Of a stretch of 64,000 nt of DNA, positions 10,376 to 22,082 are shown piece after piece. The position numbers and the translations under genes were made by a program. The notes beneath the pieces were generated by a model. The model was given only the letters and a program-made list of their open reading frames with translations. It ran no database searches and was not told where the DNA came from. Source of the DNA: Dromiciops gliroides (lineage: Eukaryota; Chordata; Mammalia; Microbiotheria; Microbiotheriidae); NCBI RefSeq assembly GCF_019393635.1, contig NC_057863.1, forward strand, positions 34,097,857 through 34,161,856, written 5' to 3'. Within the stretch, counting starts at the first letter, position 1; every line of letters starts with the position of its first letter.

Positions 10376-11590
10376 CTGAAAAAATTGACCAATAATTCAT
10401 GAAAGTCATCAAACTATGGGGAAAAATTTTTTTCTCAGAGTTAATTTTTTTAATAAACCAGGCCTGGCAGGAGATAATTGTAAAAACATCACCTTAAAAC
10501 TGAGCAAGACCCATCTCATCCTATGTCATTTCCTATTATTCCAGGCTTAGGTGTGGGGATGAGCTCTACCTGAAGTGATCTCCTTGAGCTTGGGGCATTG
10601 GGAGAAGCAGTCCAGCCTGGCCTTCTTTGCCTTTTTCATATTTTGGGGGCAAATAGTCTGTCCAGTCCACCTCGTCCATGCAGGTTAATGAGGTGGTTAA
10701 CGGGGCAAGACAGGGGATGACTGCCCGATCACATTACAGGCAAAGTAGAAAAGGTCGGCAGAGTCTAGGGCATTTACTGTCTTCCCTTGAATGCTCTGAG
10801 GCAGTGCTGTTCTGATGTCTGCCCGTGATGGATTGAGAGAAGAATAAGGAAAGGCAGAATGTGACTCTGCTCTCAGGATGATGATGGTAATCATAACAGG
10901 AAACAGGCTGAGTGGAGGCCATCTTGTTCCTTAAAGATTATACATCCCCTATTCATCTGGTATGATCCAGAGGTCTGTTTGGATGCTGCTTCACGGGCTT
11001 GGCATTAAAAACTCAAATGAGAAGAGGTTACAGCTGTTCTCTTTCCTCTTTTAATTTTCTAATCCCCATAAGCCAGCATGCTGCCCAGACCTAACACTTC
11101 TGAGGTCCATCTGCCTCCTGATCTTTCTGCCAATGAGAATCATTTGGGGAATTCAGCTCACCTTTCATCTATCTGACTGCAGGGGCTCAGAACATGATGC
11201 CGATGTCTTTGGGGGCTTTGGAAAAAATCATGATTGTGTACACTTTGTGGACACAGACCCTTTGAGGTTTGCAAAGCGATTTATGGGAACTGGTAGTGGT
11301 AGGTCCCATGCCCCAGGGACTGTACCTTCAATAGACACAGACACTTTAATTGAACTTCAAAATAGCCATGTTAGGAGATTTGGTCATAGAAAACCATCCA
11401 TGTACTACATGTGGACAAATCTTGAGAGAGAAGATAAAGCATCTTTTGAGACTCATTTCACATCACTCCCCCTTGTACACTTGACATTCCAGTCACACTG
11501 GTCTACCAGTTGTTCCTTGTACATGACATTCAATGTCCCACCTCATTGCCTTTGCATAGGGTGTTCTCAAGCCTGGAGTGCACTCCTTCT
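10376..11590. other. mostly repeat-free sequence, no gene recognised
   Basis: Non-repetitive apart from a short MIR-like bit near 11260 (TTTGAGGTTTGCAAAGCGAT). A 208-codon open frame (11133-11759) crosses it but has no recognisable domain and ends in AT-rich low-complexity codons; I treat it as chance. Confidence 0.5.
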
Positions 11591-11739
11591 GACCTCAAAG
11601 TGCTATAGAAATGCCAGCCCCTATCATCATCACCACTTTTATCATCATTTCATATTTTACATGCAAAATATATATTTTTATGTATTTTATGTTATGCAAT
11701 ATATTTATATTTTATTTTGTGATATTATTTTTCTTATGA

Positions 11740-11990
11740 TTAGTCTTAGCTTTCTTTAAGACTCATCTCATGAGCTTATTTTTTTTGTCTCCAGTTGCTG
11801 CTGCCCTTTTGATTATTACCCGGTATTACCCTGAAATAATTTGCATTTCCTTTGCACACATATTAGCTGGGCTCATTTACCATTCCTCCACTCTCTAGTA
11901 GAACTCATTGAGGATAAGGACTGTTTTTTTTCTGGTTTTGAAGCCCCAGGACCTAGCACATAGTAGGCGTTTAATCAGTATTCATTGAAG
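11740..11990 (+). mobile_element. L2 LINE 3' region
   Basis: It runs from AAGACTCATCTCATGAGC through TTCCTTTGCACACATATTAG to CCTAGCACATAGTAGGCGTT. The order of motifs matches the L2 3' region. Confidence 0.7.
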
Positions 11991-12344
11991 AAAGGAATCA
12001 TATATTGACTAGATTCTTCCAGTGTGAAACTGACTCATGAGAAGTAAAGGGAGCCCTTTGGGCTACTTATCTTGCTTTCTGGGACTGCAGCCACATGTAA
12101 CGCAGCTCTGATGGTATGAGGGGATTAATTCCATTCCTTTTGGCTCCACTGCCATTTAACACGATGAGAGTGGACATCAATAACATCAGCAATCAAAACT
12201 AACTTTGATATGGCTCTTTTAAGTTTGGGAAGTGCCTCATGTTCATTATCTCGTTTCATGTCTGAATCAGATTCAAATACCTAGCTGGGCAGTATTCCGG
12301 GTAATTGAGAGTCCTGTCCCTTTCCCCTTCCCCTGTCCCCCCCC

Positions 12345-12560
12345 CCCCCCATCAAAGAATTTGAGAGTGGAAAGCCATCCCAGTCCAACCCATCCCCTAA
12401 AGGAAGCCCCACTGTAACAACTCCAAGTAGCCATCCAGCCTTTGCTGGAGGAATTCCAAGAAGAAGGAGGTCATCTTACTGTTGGGAAGTTCTAATTGTA
12501 AGGAAGTTTCTTCTGACATTAAGACTTAAATCGAACCCTTTGCAACTTCTCCCCATTGAT
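12345..12560 (-). mobile_element. CR1/L3-type LINE 3' fragment
   Basis: CCATCCAGCCTTTGCTGGAGG, GGGAAGTTCTAATTGTAAGG and GCAACTTCTCCCCATTGATC follow the reversed CR1/L3 3' end. A C-run (12339-12350) precedes it. Confidence 0.7.
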
Positions 12561-13021
12561 CTTGTAGAGAGTCTTTGTGCTGTGGGTTATCTTGCCCAAA
12601 GGGTTCATTAGAAAGTGGCCAGTCCTGCTGGTGATGAGCATCTGGGACAGCAGGCGGTCCGGAGTGGAGGCTTTGTGCTTCAAGACGTTTCAGTTGAATA
12701 GACCCTGCTTATTCTTTGATGGCATACCCTTCAATTTAGTTCAATCCAACAGGCTTTTTTTTTAAAGCATCTATTCTGTTGCCTTTGCCATTACTGGGAC
12801 TGTTGTAATTGCTCTGGGAACCAATATCTAGCTGATACTCAGATGCCCAGGAAGGGGAAGAAATTAGCCAGCTTTCAAGATCTTACAAGACCCCTGCAAG
12901 CAGGAAGGAGCTCTATCTATCTCATCAAAACTTACCTATGAGGTCACGTGCTTAGGGGGCTGACTGATGTGTGTGGGGGTAGGGCAGTCTCTCCCTCCAT
13001 TGACCTTCCAGAGCTCAAAGT
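12561..13021. other. unclassified sequence
   Basis: No repeat or gene is recognised. It has an isolated CpG-bearing patch near 12652 (GGCGGTCCGG). Confidence 0.45.
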
Positions 13022-13030
13022 GATGTTGTT

Positions 13031-13171
13031 GTTTTTGTTGAAGCAATCGGGGTTAAGTCACTTGCCCAGAGTCACACAGCCAGTAAGTGTTAAGTGTCTG
13101 AGGCCACATTTGAACTCAGGTCCTTCTGAATCCAGGGCCAGATTTTTATCCCTTTATCCACTGTGCCCCAG
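13031..13171 (-). mobile_element. WSINE1-like SINE
   Basis: GGGGTTAAGTCACTTGCCCAG and TTTGAACTCAGGTCCTTC identify it. The target duplication GATGTTGTT is at 13022-13030 and 13172-13180. Near the tRNA-like end it carries a local change (ATTTTTATCCCTTTATCC), apparently a small insertion. Confidence 0.88.
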
Positions 13172-13384
13172 GATGTTGTTTTACAACTTGAGGCCAGCAA
13201 GAAGAAAAGTCCTGAGTGGTGGGGATTGCAGCCATGCAGTTCTTTTGAGCAGATGGTTCAATGGGTCCCCAGGGTAGGCAGAAATTAGTGAGAAGGTATT
13301 TGTGCCTGCTCTGAATTGTGAGGAAGGACCCTTCCATCCTACTATCTCAAAGGGGCATGGGTCTCTAATGACTACAATACACTG

Positions 13385-13625
13385 GCATTTAAAAAATTAG
13401 CACTTTGAGGTCTGCAAAGAGATTTACATATATTCTCATATGCTCCTCACAACAACCCTGTTAGGCAGGTGCTTCTACTTCATCTCCACTTTACAGATGA
13501 GAAAACTGGGGCTGAGAGCATGACCTCTTCAAGGTCACACAGGTAGTAAGCGTCTGAGATAGGATTCCAACTCAGGCTAAGTTTAGTGTTGTAAACACTA
13601 AGCCACCCAGGCACTAAATAAATGT
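13385..13625 (-). mobile_element. MIR-class SINE
   Basis: TTTGAGGTCTGCAAAGAGAT, ACAACCCTGTTAGGCAGG, TTTACAGATGAGAAAACTGG and CAAGGTCACACAGGTAGTAA are the standard order of a reversed MIR3-like copy. Confidence 0.75.
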
Positions 13626-13809
13626 CTGTTGTGTTATTGAATGTCAATGAAGCCCAGTGAATTGCTCTTAGGAGGAAGGACCGTGCAGTGAGGAATGCTA
13701 AGAACTGGGTCTAGAAGTGGCCCAGACGAACCTACGTGTTGATGCCTTTTGTTTTTGACATTTTATTTCCTTCTTTTGAAATTTTCTTTGTGGTTGAGGT
13801 AGAGGGAGA

Positions 13810-13812
<3 letters not shown>

Positions 13813-13860
<48 letters not shown>

Positions 13861-13866
13861 TGTGTA
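13813..13866 (+). repeat. (TG)n microsatellite
   Basis: TG units, broken once by TATG near 13852. Confidence 0.97.
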
Positions 13867-13947
13867 ACCCAGAGATACATAAGTGTTCTGAAGAATAAAA
13901 TATATTTAAAAACCATCATGTACCAAATTCCACTCTTACAACTTCTT

Positions 13948-14098
13948 TTTTTTTTTTTTTTGCGGGACAATGGGGGTTAAGTGACTTGCCCAGGGTCACA
14001 CAGCTAGTAAGTGTCAAGTGTCTGAGGCCGGATTTGAACTCAGGTACTCCTGAATCCAGGGCCGGTGCTTTATCCACTGTGCCACCTAGCCACCCCTG
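13948..14098 (-). mobile_element. WSINE1-like SINE
   Basis: T-run, then GCGGGACAATGGGGGTTAAG. The duplication TTACAACTTCTT is at 13936-13947 and 14099-14110. Confidence 0.93.
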
Positions 14099-14444
14099 TT
14101 ACAACTTCTTAAAACCTTTTAATTTCAACACCTGTCCCATCTTTAAAAGTTCGGATTTGAAAGTGACAAGAAGCGTGGTGATAAATACAACTTTGTTCTG
14201 AACACCCTTTTCTGATTCTTTGTCGAGTCTCATTTTTCTTCCCACCTCCCCTTGGAGAGGATATTTTTCCCCTTTCCGTTATCGATGTGATTTTGTTCTC
14301 ATTTCTCTCCCATCATTCTTTACTAGTGTCTGTCTGTTGAAAAAAATGATTTGGGCTTAACGGCGGTTCTGTTCATGACATTACGATTCCTGCTTGATGC
14401 ATTGCTCACAGCTCTTCCACTCCCATTTTTACTTCCCCAAGTCC

Positions 14445-14890
14445 CATTGTGAGAGGGAGTGTTATGTAGTGGATAGAGGGCCTACCCTGGAGTTAGGAAA
14501 GTCAGGTTCTGCTTCTCTGTCACCCTTGGCAAGTCCTTTAGAACAGAGGGCTGGGGGGCAGCTAGATGGCACAGTGGTTAAAGCACCGGCCCTGGATTCA
14601 GGAGGACCTGAGTTCAAATCCGGCCTCAGACACTTGACACTTACTAGCTGTGTGACCCTGGGCAAGTCACTTAACCCCCACTGCCTGCAAAAAAAAAAAA
14701 AAAAAAGAACAGAGGGCTGGAACTGGAGTCAGGAAGATCGGAATTCAAATATCACCCCAGACACTTCCTAGCTATGTCTGCCTCCATTTTCTCATCTGTA
14801 AAATGGGTTTAATAACAGCATTTCCCTCCAAGGGTTGTTATGAGGTGATATTTGTAAGAGGCTGGGCAAACTTTACAAATAAATAAAATA
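14445..14890 (+). mobile_element. MIR-class SINE interrupted by a WSINE1-like SINE
   Basis: The outer MIR begins GTTATGTAGTGGATAGAGGG and continues at 14707 with TGGAGTCAGGAAGATCGG, TTTTCTCATCTGTAAAATGG and GGTTGTTATGAGGTGATAT. The nested SINE is annotated separately. Confidence 0.75.
14555..14706 (+). mobile_element. WSINE1-like SINE nested in a MIR
   Basis: Intact-looking copy with an 18-20 base A-tail. The duplication GAACAGAGGGCTGG is at 14541-14554 and 14707-14720. The host is older than the insert, as the nesting requires. Confidence 0.95.
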
Positions 14891-15850
14891 TAAGCAAGTC
14901 CCTTTTCCAGTTAGTGCCCTGAGTAATTTTTTAAAAGTCTTGGATGTGCAAGCACTAGCTGATCTGCTTTGGTTGAAGGAATTTGACACTAGAGGGGTTC
15001 GATGCTGCACCCATCCCTCATCCCCTTCCTTGCTGCCCCCTCCCATGTTGGATCTGGAGCCACGCTTTCCCATCAGGTTCTTTATTTTGGGATTCCACTG
15101 GCCACAGCTAAGGATATCTCTATTTCAGCTGCTTGCTTGGTCTCCTTACGTGGAACATATTTTACATTCTATCCATTGACATTTTGCATTTCCTTTCATT
15201 TAAAATATCTATGGGCAAAACCATATTATGTCTGATTTTTCCAGAGGGCCTCATGATTTTAAAGAATTTGAATATAGTAAAATTCCATTTTTTATGTGAT
15301 ACTATTTTAATGTAAATGCCCATTTTATGAAAGGAGAGTGACAGGTAAAAATGGGAATTACACTTAAGAGGTTCTTACATATTTTTAACAATTGCATCTG
15401 TGTGAATTTTGATTCATTAATAAAAGGGGGAAAGGGAGAATAGTATGTTTTCACTCTGCATTATTCAAACAGCATATAATTTTTTTCAATCAAGTTCTTA
15501 TCATAATTTGCCAGTTTTCTTTTTCTTTTTTTGAAAAAAAAATGCTTTATTCCAGAGGCACCCTTGCCCTGACTCAAATATGGGCACGCTACTAGAAGAG
15601 AGAATGCTTCTAGTATCTGAAGGGCCATCACTTGGAAGGGACTTGGACTTATTTTGCCTGGCCGCCAAGGATAGAACCAGGAGTAATGGGTACACAGAGG
15701 ACAATTTGGGCTGGTCAGGAAAAGTTTCCTAATACTTAGGGTTTTCCAAAAGTGGAATAGGTGACCTCATTGGAGGCCTTTCAGCCAAAGCTGGATCACA
15801 ATTTGTTGAGTAGGTTTTAATGGGGGTTATTTTGGGGGTATAGTTTGGAG
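14891..15850. other. mostly unclassified; CR1/L3 piece at 15715-15810
   Basis: 15120-15480 is AT-rich without a recognised family. 15715-15810 (GTCAGGAAAAGTTTCCTAATAC, TTGGAGGCCTTTCAGCC) is a CR1/L3 plus-strand fragment. No gene is seen. Confidence 0.5.
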
Positions 15851-15854
15851 TAGA

Positions 15855-16110
15855 TAATACTAATAGTAATAGTTAGCATCATAAAGCTTGCCAAACACTT
15901 TGCAGGTAGTATACCATTTGACCATGGCAACAGTCCTGTGTATGAGAGATTCTATTATTATCCCCACTTGACAGGAAACTGAGGAACAGAGAAGTTAAGT
16001 GACTTGCCCAGGGTCACCATAGCTAGTAAGTAGAATAGGCATTGAATGCAGTTCTTCCCAATTCTGAGTCCTGTGCTTAATTCATGGAGCTACCTAGCTG
16101 CCCTAAGTGA
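15855..16110 (-). mobile_element. MIR-class SINE
   Basis: CTTGCCAAACACTTTGCAGG, TTATTATCCCCACTTGACAG, GTGACTTGCCCAGGGTCAC and GAGCTACCTAGCTGCCC. The last motif shows a tRNA-like end shared with the WSINE family. Confidence 0.75.
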
Positions 16111-17084
16111 CTTGAAAAACCAATGTGTGTCAGAAGCAGTGAGTCAGTGCTCTGTGAGCTGCTGGAGTCCCTTCTACCTCTGGTTTTGGGGACTCCAAAT
16201 TAATTTACTTTCCCAACATTCCTGCAGGAGGAAGATGAGAGTTCTTATTTTTCCTGTGTTGATGGGGTAGCTGACATTCTAAGGCTCCTCTTGCTTTGCT
16301 CTGGACCACAGTCATGGGCAGTGAAAGGGCAGACCACAAAGTCCCTAATTACCACACTATTGTCAATATGGTAGACATGGCGGTCTCAGCTTCCCATTGT
16401 TATTGATTCCTATTAAAGAAGAAGAAATGATCCAGAATTAAGCTAAAATCTATATATGACCAAACCATGATTAACCAGACTGTGACTGAGAGAAAGCCCA
16501 CAACAAGTGGGTTTGAGGGATAGTGCAAGGAACACAGACTCAGGAGACAGAGGTGCTGTATTTGAACTCAGCTCCTCTGACTCTTATTGTCCTTGTCACC
16601 TAGGCTGAGTTGTTTGACTTCCCTGGACCTTAGTCTCCTTAAATGTATGTAGTCCCTCTTCGCTAGTCACTCTTCCAGACCCCATTTACACCATCAGGTT
16701 GTCTCCAAAGAGTAGTTGATTACTTATTCCTTTGGTTCTAGGAGTAATCTTGAGGGGCTGGTGGCATTTCTAAGTACCATTATTCATGAGCTCCCGTCCA
16801 ATGTACTTCCTATTCATTATTAATTAATTAACTAGCAAGAGTTAATTAGAAAGGGGTATTTTCTGAAGTGATATAGTAAGAACACCCAGTATAGAACATT
16901 TCTTTCAAACTAGGCCCCACCCTCAAATGCTCAAGGTTCTTGTGGACGATGGGCTTTCAGGTGAGAGAATTCATGTGCCAAAGGGTAGACTCATAAATTA
17001 TTGGAAGTCTTTTTGAGCCTCATAAAGAGACCCTTAGAGGTATCTCTCTCCTGAGTGTCCAAGGCCAGTGCCCTTGCAGAGTTG
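16111..17084. other. unclassified sequence with one MIR fragment
   Basis: 16520-16680 is a weak MIR (ACAGACTCAGGAGACAGAGG, GACCTTAGTCTCCTTAAATG). The rest shows no gene or family I can name. Confidence 0.45.
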
Positions 17085-17345
17085 TAAGCTGTTCTTGTTT
17101 GTCCTTCATTCTTGAAGAGGACCATGAAATTGGGAGATGATGTCATGACTTACAGTGCGTTGGATTTAAGTGAGGGAGGGCTGTGTCAAGTCACCAGCCT
17201 CAAAGTTGTAAGCTCCCTTTCCTCAGGGTGTCTAGTTTGTCTTCGGTATGCCTCTCAGCTCCCATTGCAGATGGGGCTATTAGTCACTGCTAATGGGGAG
17301 ATGTTGCTACTGAGGGCCATAATGGGAATGTTCACAAGTTCCTAG
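17085..17345 (+). mobile_element. dispersed marsupial repeat, unclassified
   Basis: The text TGTTTGTCCTTCATTCTTGAAGAGGACCATGA with a following TTGGATTTAAGTGAGGGAGG is one I associate with a repeat common in marsupial genomes. I cannot name the family. Its 77-codon frame is not a gene. Confidence 0.35.
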
Positions 17346-17936
17346 GATCATCACCATTCAAAGTGGGGGAGGGGAAGAGAGACTGGAGCCTTCCCTTCCT
17401 GCCTTCACTGCCTGAGGTCTTCTCTGATATTCATAGACCCTGAGTTATGTTTAATCCTTCTGACCAATCCTAACACATTTCCTGTGTAGTGTCATTTGAT
17501 GTCATCCAATGGCTCGAAGTATATCCTTCCTCTCAAATTGGTTAAAGACTTTCCTCATGCCTCGTTTATACTTTTGTGTGATTGATTGATTCTGAATTTC
17601 AATCTACCTGTGGAAGGGAGTTATTACTTGATAGAGGAACCAGGAGTAGGGTCCCTTGTTAGTTACATTAACTGGGATTGTGGGTGCGGGACACTTTCCC
17701 TACATGGGTGAGATGGCCTTCGAGGTATCTCCGGACGCTAGAGCTACAATCCTATAAACTTTTATGCGACAGTAGAATCCGATGAGCATCATGGTACAAT
17801 CTTAAGAACACTTGACTTGGAGTCAAAAGCTCTAACCCTGAGCCATGCAGCATTATGAGAAGATAATTGCTATATCAAAAGGCCTTTACTTCAGGGAAAA
17901 GCTTGCTGACCTTAACGGTACTATATAATTTCTCAG

Positions 17937-18192
17937 GGGGCAGTTAGGTGGCTCAGTGGATGGAGCACTGGGCCTGGAGTCAGGAAGACTCATCTTCCTA
18001 AATTGAAAATCTGACCTCAGACATTTACTAGCTGTGTGACCTCGGGCAAGTCACTTATCCTTGTTGGCCTCAGTTTCCTTGTCTGTAAAATGGACAGGAG
18101 AAGGAAATGCCAAGCCACTTCAGTATCTTTGCCAAGAAAACCCCAAATGTGGTCACAAAGAGTTGGACATAACTGAAACAACTGAACAACAA
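17937..18192 (+). mobile_element. composite SINE: tRNA-like head, RTE-like tail
   Basis: The head GGGCAGTTAGGTGGCTCAGT is tRNA-like. The tail (GAGAAGGAAATGCCAAGCCAC, TATCTTTGCCAAGAAAACCC, AGTTGGACATAACTGAAACA) resembles the 3' end of RTE/BovB LINEs, suggesting mobilisation by an RTE enzyme. The flanks ATTTCTCAG (17928-17936) and ATTTCCCAG (18193-18201) are a slightly diverged target duplication. Confidence 0.8.
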
Positions 18193-18464
18193 ATTTCCCA
18201 GAAAAAAAAAAAACTCTTTTCTTCCTTTCCATTCATTGTCTATCTGTGATATCTGTCAAAGATGCATGTGTTGATGGGGCATCCTGATAGGTTGCACGTC
18301 ATGGTCTGGACAACAAGTATTCTTTCTGATATTCACTTTCTTATCTAAGGAGGCTGCACGTATTGTTAATGAAGAACCATGAATCTAGAAGGGACAAGCA
18401 TGATCAGAGAAGAAGAGAAGGAAGTAGGATGGTTCACATAGTGATCATGAAGGATAGCATCATA

Positions 18465-18665
18465 GGCTCATAAATTTAGAAAGCTAGAAGGGACCTTAGA
18501 GATCATCAAGTCCAGCCCTCTCATTTTTCATATGAGCAAACTGAGGCACAGAGAGGTTCAGTGATTTGTTTACAGTCATATAGCCAGCAAGTGACTGAGT
18601 CAGGATTTGAACCCAGGTCTTACTGGATCCAAGTCTAGTGCCCTATCCACTACATCAAGCTACTT
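18465..18665 (+). mobile_element. MIR3-like SINE
   Basis: GGGACCTTAGAGATCATCAAG, GCAAACTGAGGCACAGAGAGG, GATTTGAACCCAGGTCTTAC and GCCCTATCCACTACATCAAG are in canonical order. Confidence 0.75.
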
Positions 18666-19129
18666 CTTTATATATGATTGTATAGTTTATGTGCCCCATT
18701 GGCATTCATATGATGTCAAGAGGTCTTGATGAGGATTCTTGGAAGATTTATAGGATGTGGACAAAAGTCACTCTGGATGAGAAGGCATGGGTTGCTACCT
18801 GGACCTGTGGAGGAAATACCCACAGTGAAGAGGTCACAGTTCCATTGAAGAATCAATTTATATAGGAGAAGTAGCTTAAAGTCATTCAAGAATGTATCTG
18901 ACAAGAAGAAGAGGTGGCATGGGCATGAGAGATGCTGGGTGGATTCCTTATGTGCTACATGGTTACCCTTGGGAAAGGAAAAGAAAGAAAAGGAAGTAAA
19001 TTAAGTATTCAGGGAGATACATGGGCTCTGTGGCGTATTCACAGAAGAATGAGAACCATGTAGAATAGAAAAGTGTGAGAGACCCCTAACCTGCATCGAT
19101 GAAGGTATTATTCCTCTGAGGAGGAAGGA
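18666..19129. other. unclassified sequence
   Basis: No gene or repeat family is recognised. Confidence 0.45.
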
Positions 19130-19745
19130 TGATACCATGGAAAAGATGCTGGATTCGGTGGCTCAAGAAGACCAAGCTGGGAATCCTAACCCTGCTGCTT
19201 ACTAGCTTTGGGACCTTAAGTTACTTAACCTACCTGAGCCTCAGTTTCCTCATCTGTAAAACTGGATAATCTCAGGGGTCCCTTTCAGCTCCACATCTAC
19301 TGTCTGATTGGAGGGCAGGAAGGTAAAGTACTAAACTCCTTCCTAAATCTTCTTTTAAAGAGGGCGGAAATGAGACTTCCAGCTCATTCAATTTTCCATC
19401 TGTAGCTCTGTTCGGTTTCACCTCCACAAAGTAAGAATCACCCTTGTGTCCCTCTCTCCCCCCGCCCACCGCCCCCGTTTGTGTGTCTTCTTCAAGCTCC
19501 TCGAAGGCAGGAACTGTCTTCCTTTTACTCATTTGTATCCCCAGTGCACATAGTCGACACTTAGGAAATATTTACTGAATGGAATGGAATCGTCATCATA
19601 TCATCTAGTCCAATCTCCTTTTTTTGTGTGTCAGATTGGGATCCATAGAGATTAAGGCATTTGTTCAAGGCCTTATAAAATAGGACACGGCAGAGGTAAG
19701 GATCTGAACCCAGGTCCTCTGAATCCCATTCTAGTGCTTGGGTAT
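19130..19745 (+). mobile_element. MIR, L2 3' end, and MIR3-like fragments
   Basis: 19130-19300 carries CTGAGCCTCAGTTTCCTCATC (MIR). 19485-19585 is an L2 3' end (TCTTCAAGCTCCTCGAAGGC, TATCCCCAGTGCACATAGTC). 19590-19745 is a MIR3-like copy (CATCTAGTCCAATCTCC, GATCTGAACCCAGGTCC). Confidence 0.65.
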
Positions 19746-19864
19746 GTGTATGGGTATTGGCAGGAGTCTTGTCATTATTATTTAGGAACTGATTGACTTT
19801 CAGAGTAGACTCCAGCTGTGTCAGTGCATAGTATTCTTCAAAGAGAACTGTTTGTATAGTCTTA

Positions 19865-20097
19865 GTACTGTTGTTCTGTCAGGTCTGATTCTTCGTCATC
19901 CCATTTGGGGTTTTCTTGGCAGAGATACTGTAGTGGTTTGCCGTTTCCTTCTCTGGCTCACTTTAGAGATGAGGAAACTGAGGCAAACAGACTGAAGTAA
20001 TTTGCCCAAGGTTTTGGTCTCTAAGGCCAGGTTTGAACTTGGGTCTTCCTGATTCCAGGTCTCGAACTCTATCCCCTGCACTGCTTAGCTGCCTGTA
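19865..20097 (-). mobile_element. composite tRNA/RTE-tailed SINE
   Basis: Reversed copy of the family at 17937: GGGGTTTTCTTGGCAGAGATAC and GTGGTTTGCCGTTTCCTTCTC are the RTE-like tail, and GCACTGCTTAGCTGCCTG is the tRNA-like end. Confidence 0.8.
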
Positions 20098-21130
20098 TTA
20101 GTCCTAACAGCAGTCATCTCAACATGATTTTGGAGCCACACAGGGGCTCTGGCTGGAGAAAAAGTCGGAGAACACCATGTGTTCTTAAGGAAAAGGAGAA
20201 AGTTCTTCCCTTGTCTTTGACAAAATAAAACCTTTGAGCCCACTTATTGGCATGAATTATTCAGTGCATATTAATTAATACTGTATTAACCCTGGCTAAG
20301 TAGTTTACACGCAGAATGCCTGCTTAATATTTAATTCCCACGTCTCCATAGCCTTTCTGATACAACGTTCTTGCAGGATAATTTCATGCTTTGATTTTCC
20401 CTTGAGGTCAGAAACCCACTTCAGGCTCCTCTTCATTAGTGAGCACATAGAATATATTTGCTTTCGTGACAATTTGGACCCGCTCCTTCGGCCCCATTTT
20501 TCAGATCTTTCCCTCCTCCTGATGGCTTGTCAAAAATAGGTGGGTGCCTCCAGGTGTCATAATATTCTATCTTAAGAATCCGCTACCTTCCTGTCAGCAT
20601 AGGACAATAGCCCTTTGTAGCTATGTCCCAAGAGCCCGGGGAGCCATTGGGCAGATCATGATATATCTAGCCCAATGCACAGTTTTGATGTTTCAATGCC
20701 ACTATTCATCCAGATTTGGCCCTGCCAGTGGTCTCTCAACTTTCAATACCCTTTGATTTAAGGGTTTTAGGTCCGTAATAAAATCATATTTCACTGGGGG
20801 ATGTCCTGTGAGGGCATGAGAGGAACAAAGGAAAATAAGTAGAGGTGAAAGTTATAAGGAAGGAAAGCTCAGAGGATTCGAGGCAGGAGGAGATAAGGAG
20901 CCTCTAGCACTGGGGATCTTGACAAGTCACTGCATTATTTGTAAATAGAGGCAGAACCTCATCATAGCAAGCAGCCTTCCATCAAAAGGTCCTGTCTAAC
21001 GAAACTATTTCGGGGCCCTGTTGGATGGCCCATAGCGGCGCTGCTTGGCTGATAGGGTGAAAATGAATTTTCTACAAAAGCAATTCTGTATAATAAGTGC
21101 TTTCTTTGACACTTATGTTACAGTGGGGAT
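20098..21130. other. repeat-poor block, possibly conserved non-coding
   Basis: About 1 kb with no repeat that I recognise in an otherwise repeat-packed window. It includes ATTAATTAATACTGTATTAA and several CpGs (GCCCATAGCGGCGCTGC near 21030). No open frame longer than 70 codons looks coding. Confidence 0.45.
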
Positions 21131-21134
21131 TCTT

Positions 21135-21410
21135 TGGGGGAGGGGATAGATTGGCCTAGATGGCAGGTGAGGTCTCTTACCACTCTGAGATTCTGGGATT
21201 TCTATCTACAGAGTTATGGAATTTTTAGAGCTGCAGGGAATCTTGGAGTGCAAGCCCCTTATTTTACAGAAAAGGAAACTGAGGTTAAGAGACAGGGAGG
21301 GACTAGCCCAGAGTCAAACAGCTGCCAAGTGTCTGGGGCTGGATTCAATCTCAGGTCTTCCTGACTCTGGGCCTGGCATTCTATCCACTGCACCTTCTAG
21401 CTGGCCCCCA
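21135..21410 (+). mobile_element. CR1/L3 tip and MIR3-like SINE
   Basis: 21150-21200 matches the end of CR1/L3 (ATTGGCCTAGATGGC). 21215-21405 has GAATTTTTAGAGCTGCAGGG, GAAACTGAGGTTAAGAGAC and TCTATCCACTGCACCTTC. Confidence 0.6.
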
Positions 21411-21739
21411 TCAACCCACTTTGACTGACTTTTGGCTATTTCCCAGAAATATCAACCTCGCTCCCAAATGGTTATACAATTATCATTACTGAGGAGGTTA
21501 AGAAGATGGTGCTTGGGGTCTGGAGACAATTCTCAGAGGGGAGGTCTGTAAAAATAAGTTTTGAGCAATGGCTCAAATGATTTTTAGAATAAGCATATGA
21601 TCTCCCAAGGTGACTACTTTGAAGGCAGCACTCCTCATTTGGCTCTTTCAATTCTGGCATATTTACTAACAAAGCATAGCTTTTGGTCACAATTACTTTT
21701 ATTCTGCCATCAAGTAGAAGAAAAGTTTCCATCCCTCTC

Positions 21740-21997
21740 AGGCAGCTAGGTGGTACAGTGGATGGAGTGCTGGGTTTGGAGTCAGGAAGACCTGAGTTCA
21801 AACCTATCTTCAGAAACTAACTGTGTGATTGTGGGTAAGTCACAAATAAACACTCTGCCTCCTTTGTTTGCCTCAGTTTTCCCAGCTGTAAAAAGGAGAT
21901 AATAATAGCAATGACCTCCGAGGATTGCTGTGAGGACCAAATGAGATATTTGAAAAGCATTTACCACAATGCCTGAACCTCAGAAATGCTTAATAAA
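21740..21997 (+). mobile_element. tRNA/MIR-type SINE whose 3' end seeds (TTCC)n
   Basis: It begins GGCAGCTAGGTGGTACAGTG and continues with the MIR core-type GTTTGCCTCAGTTTTCCCAGC. It ends GAAATGCTTAATAAATCC and passes directly into the TTCC array. Confidence 0.75.
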
Positions 21998-22082
21998 TCC
22001 TTCCTTCCTTCCTTCCTTCCTTCCTTCCTTCCTTCCTTCCTTCCTTCCTTCCTTCCTTCCTTCCTTCCTTCCTTCCTTCCAT
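21998..22082 (+). repeat. (TTCC)n microsatellite
   Basis: About 20 pure TTCC units, abutting the 3' end of the SINE at 21740. Confidence 0.97.

Noticed and set aside
11133..11759. 208-codon plus-strand open frame
   Set aside because: No recognised domain, ends in AT-rich low complexity, includes a MIR-like and an L2-like piece; no splice or promoter evidence.
17085..17345. Possible conserved exon in a 77-codon frame
   Set aside because: The text matches a dispersed repeat I recall from marsupials; no splice sites fit.
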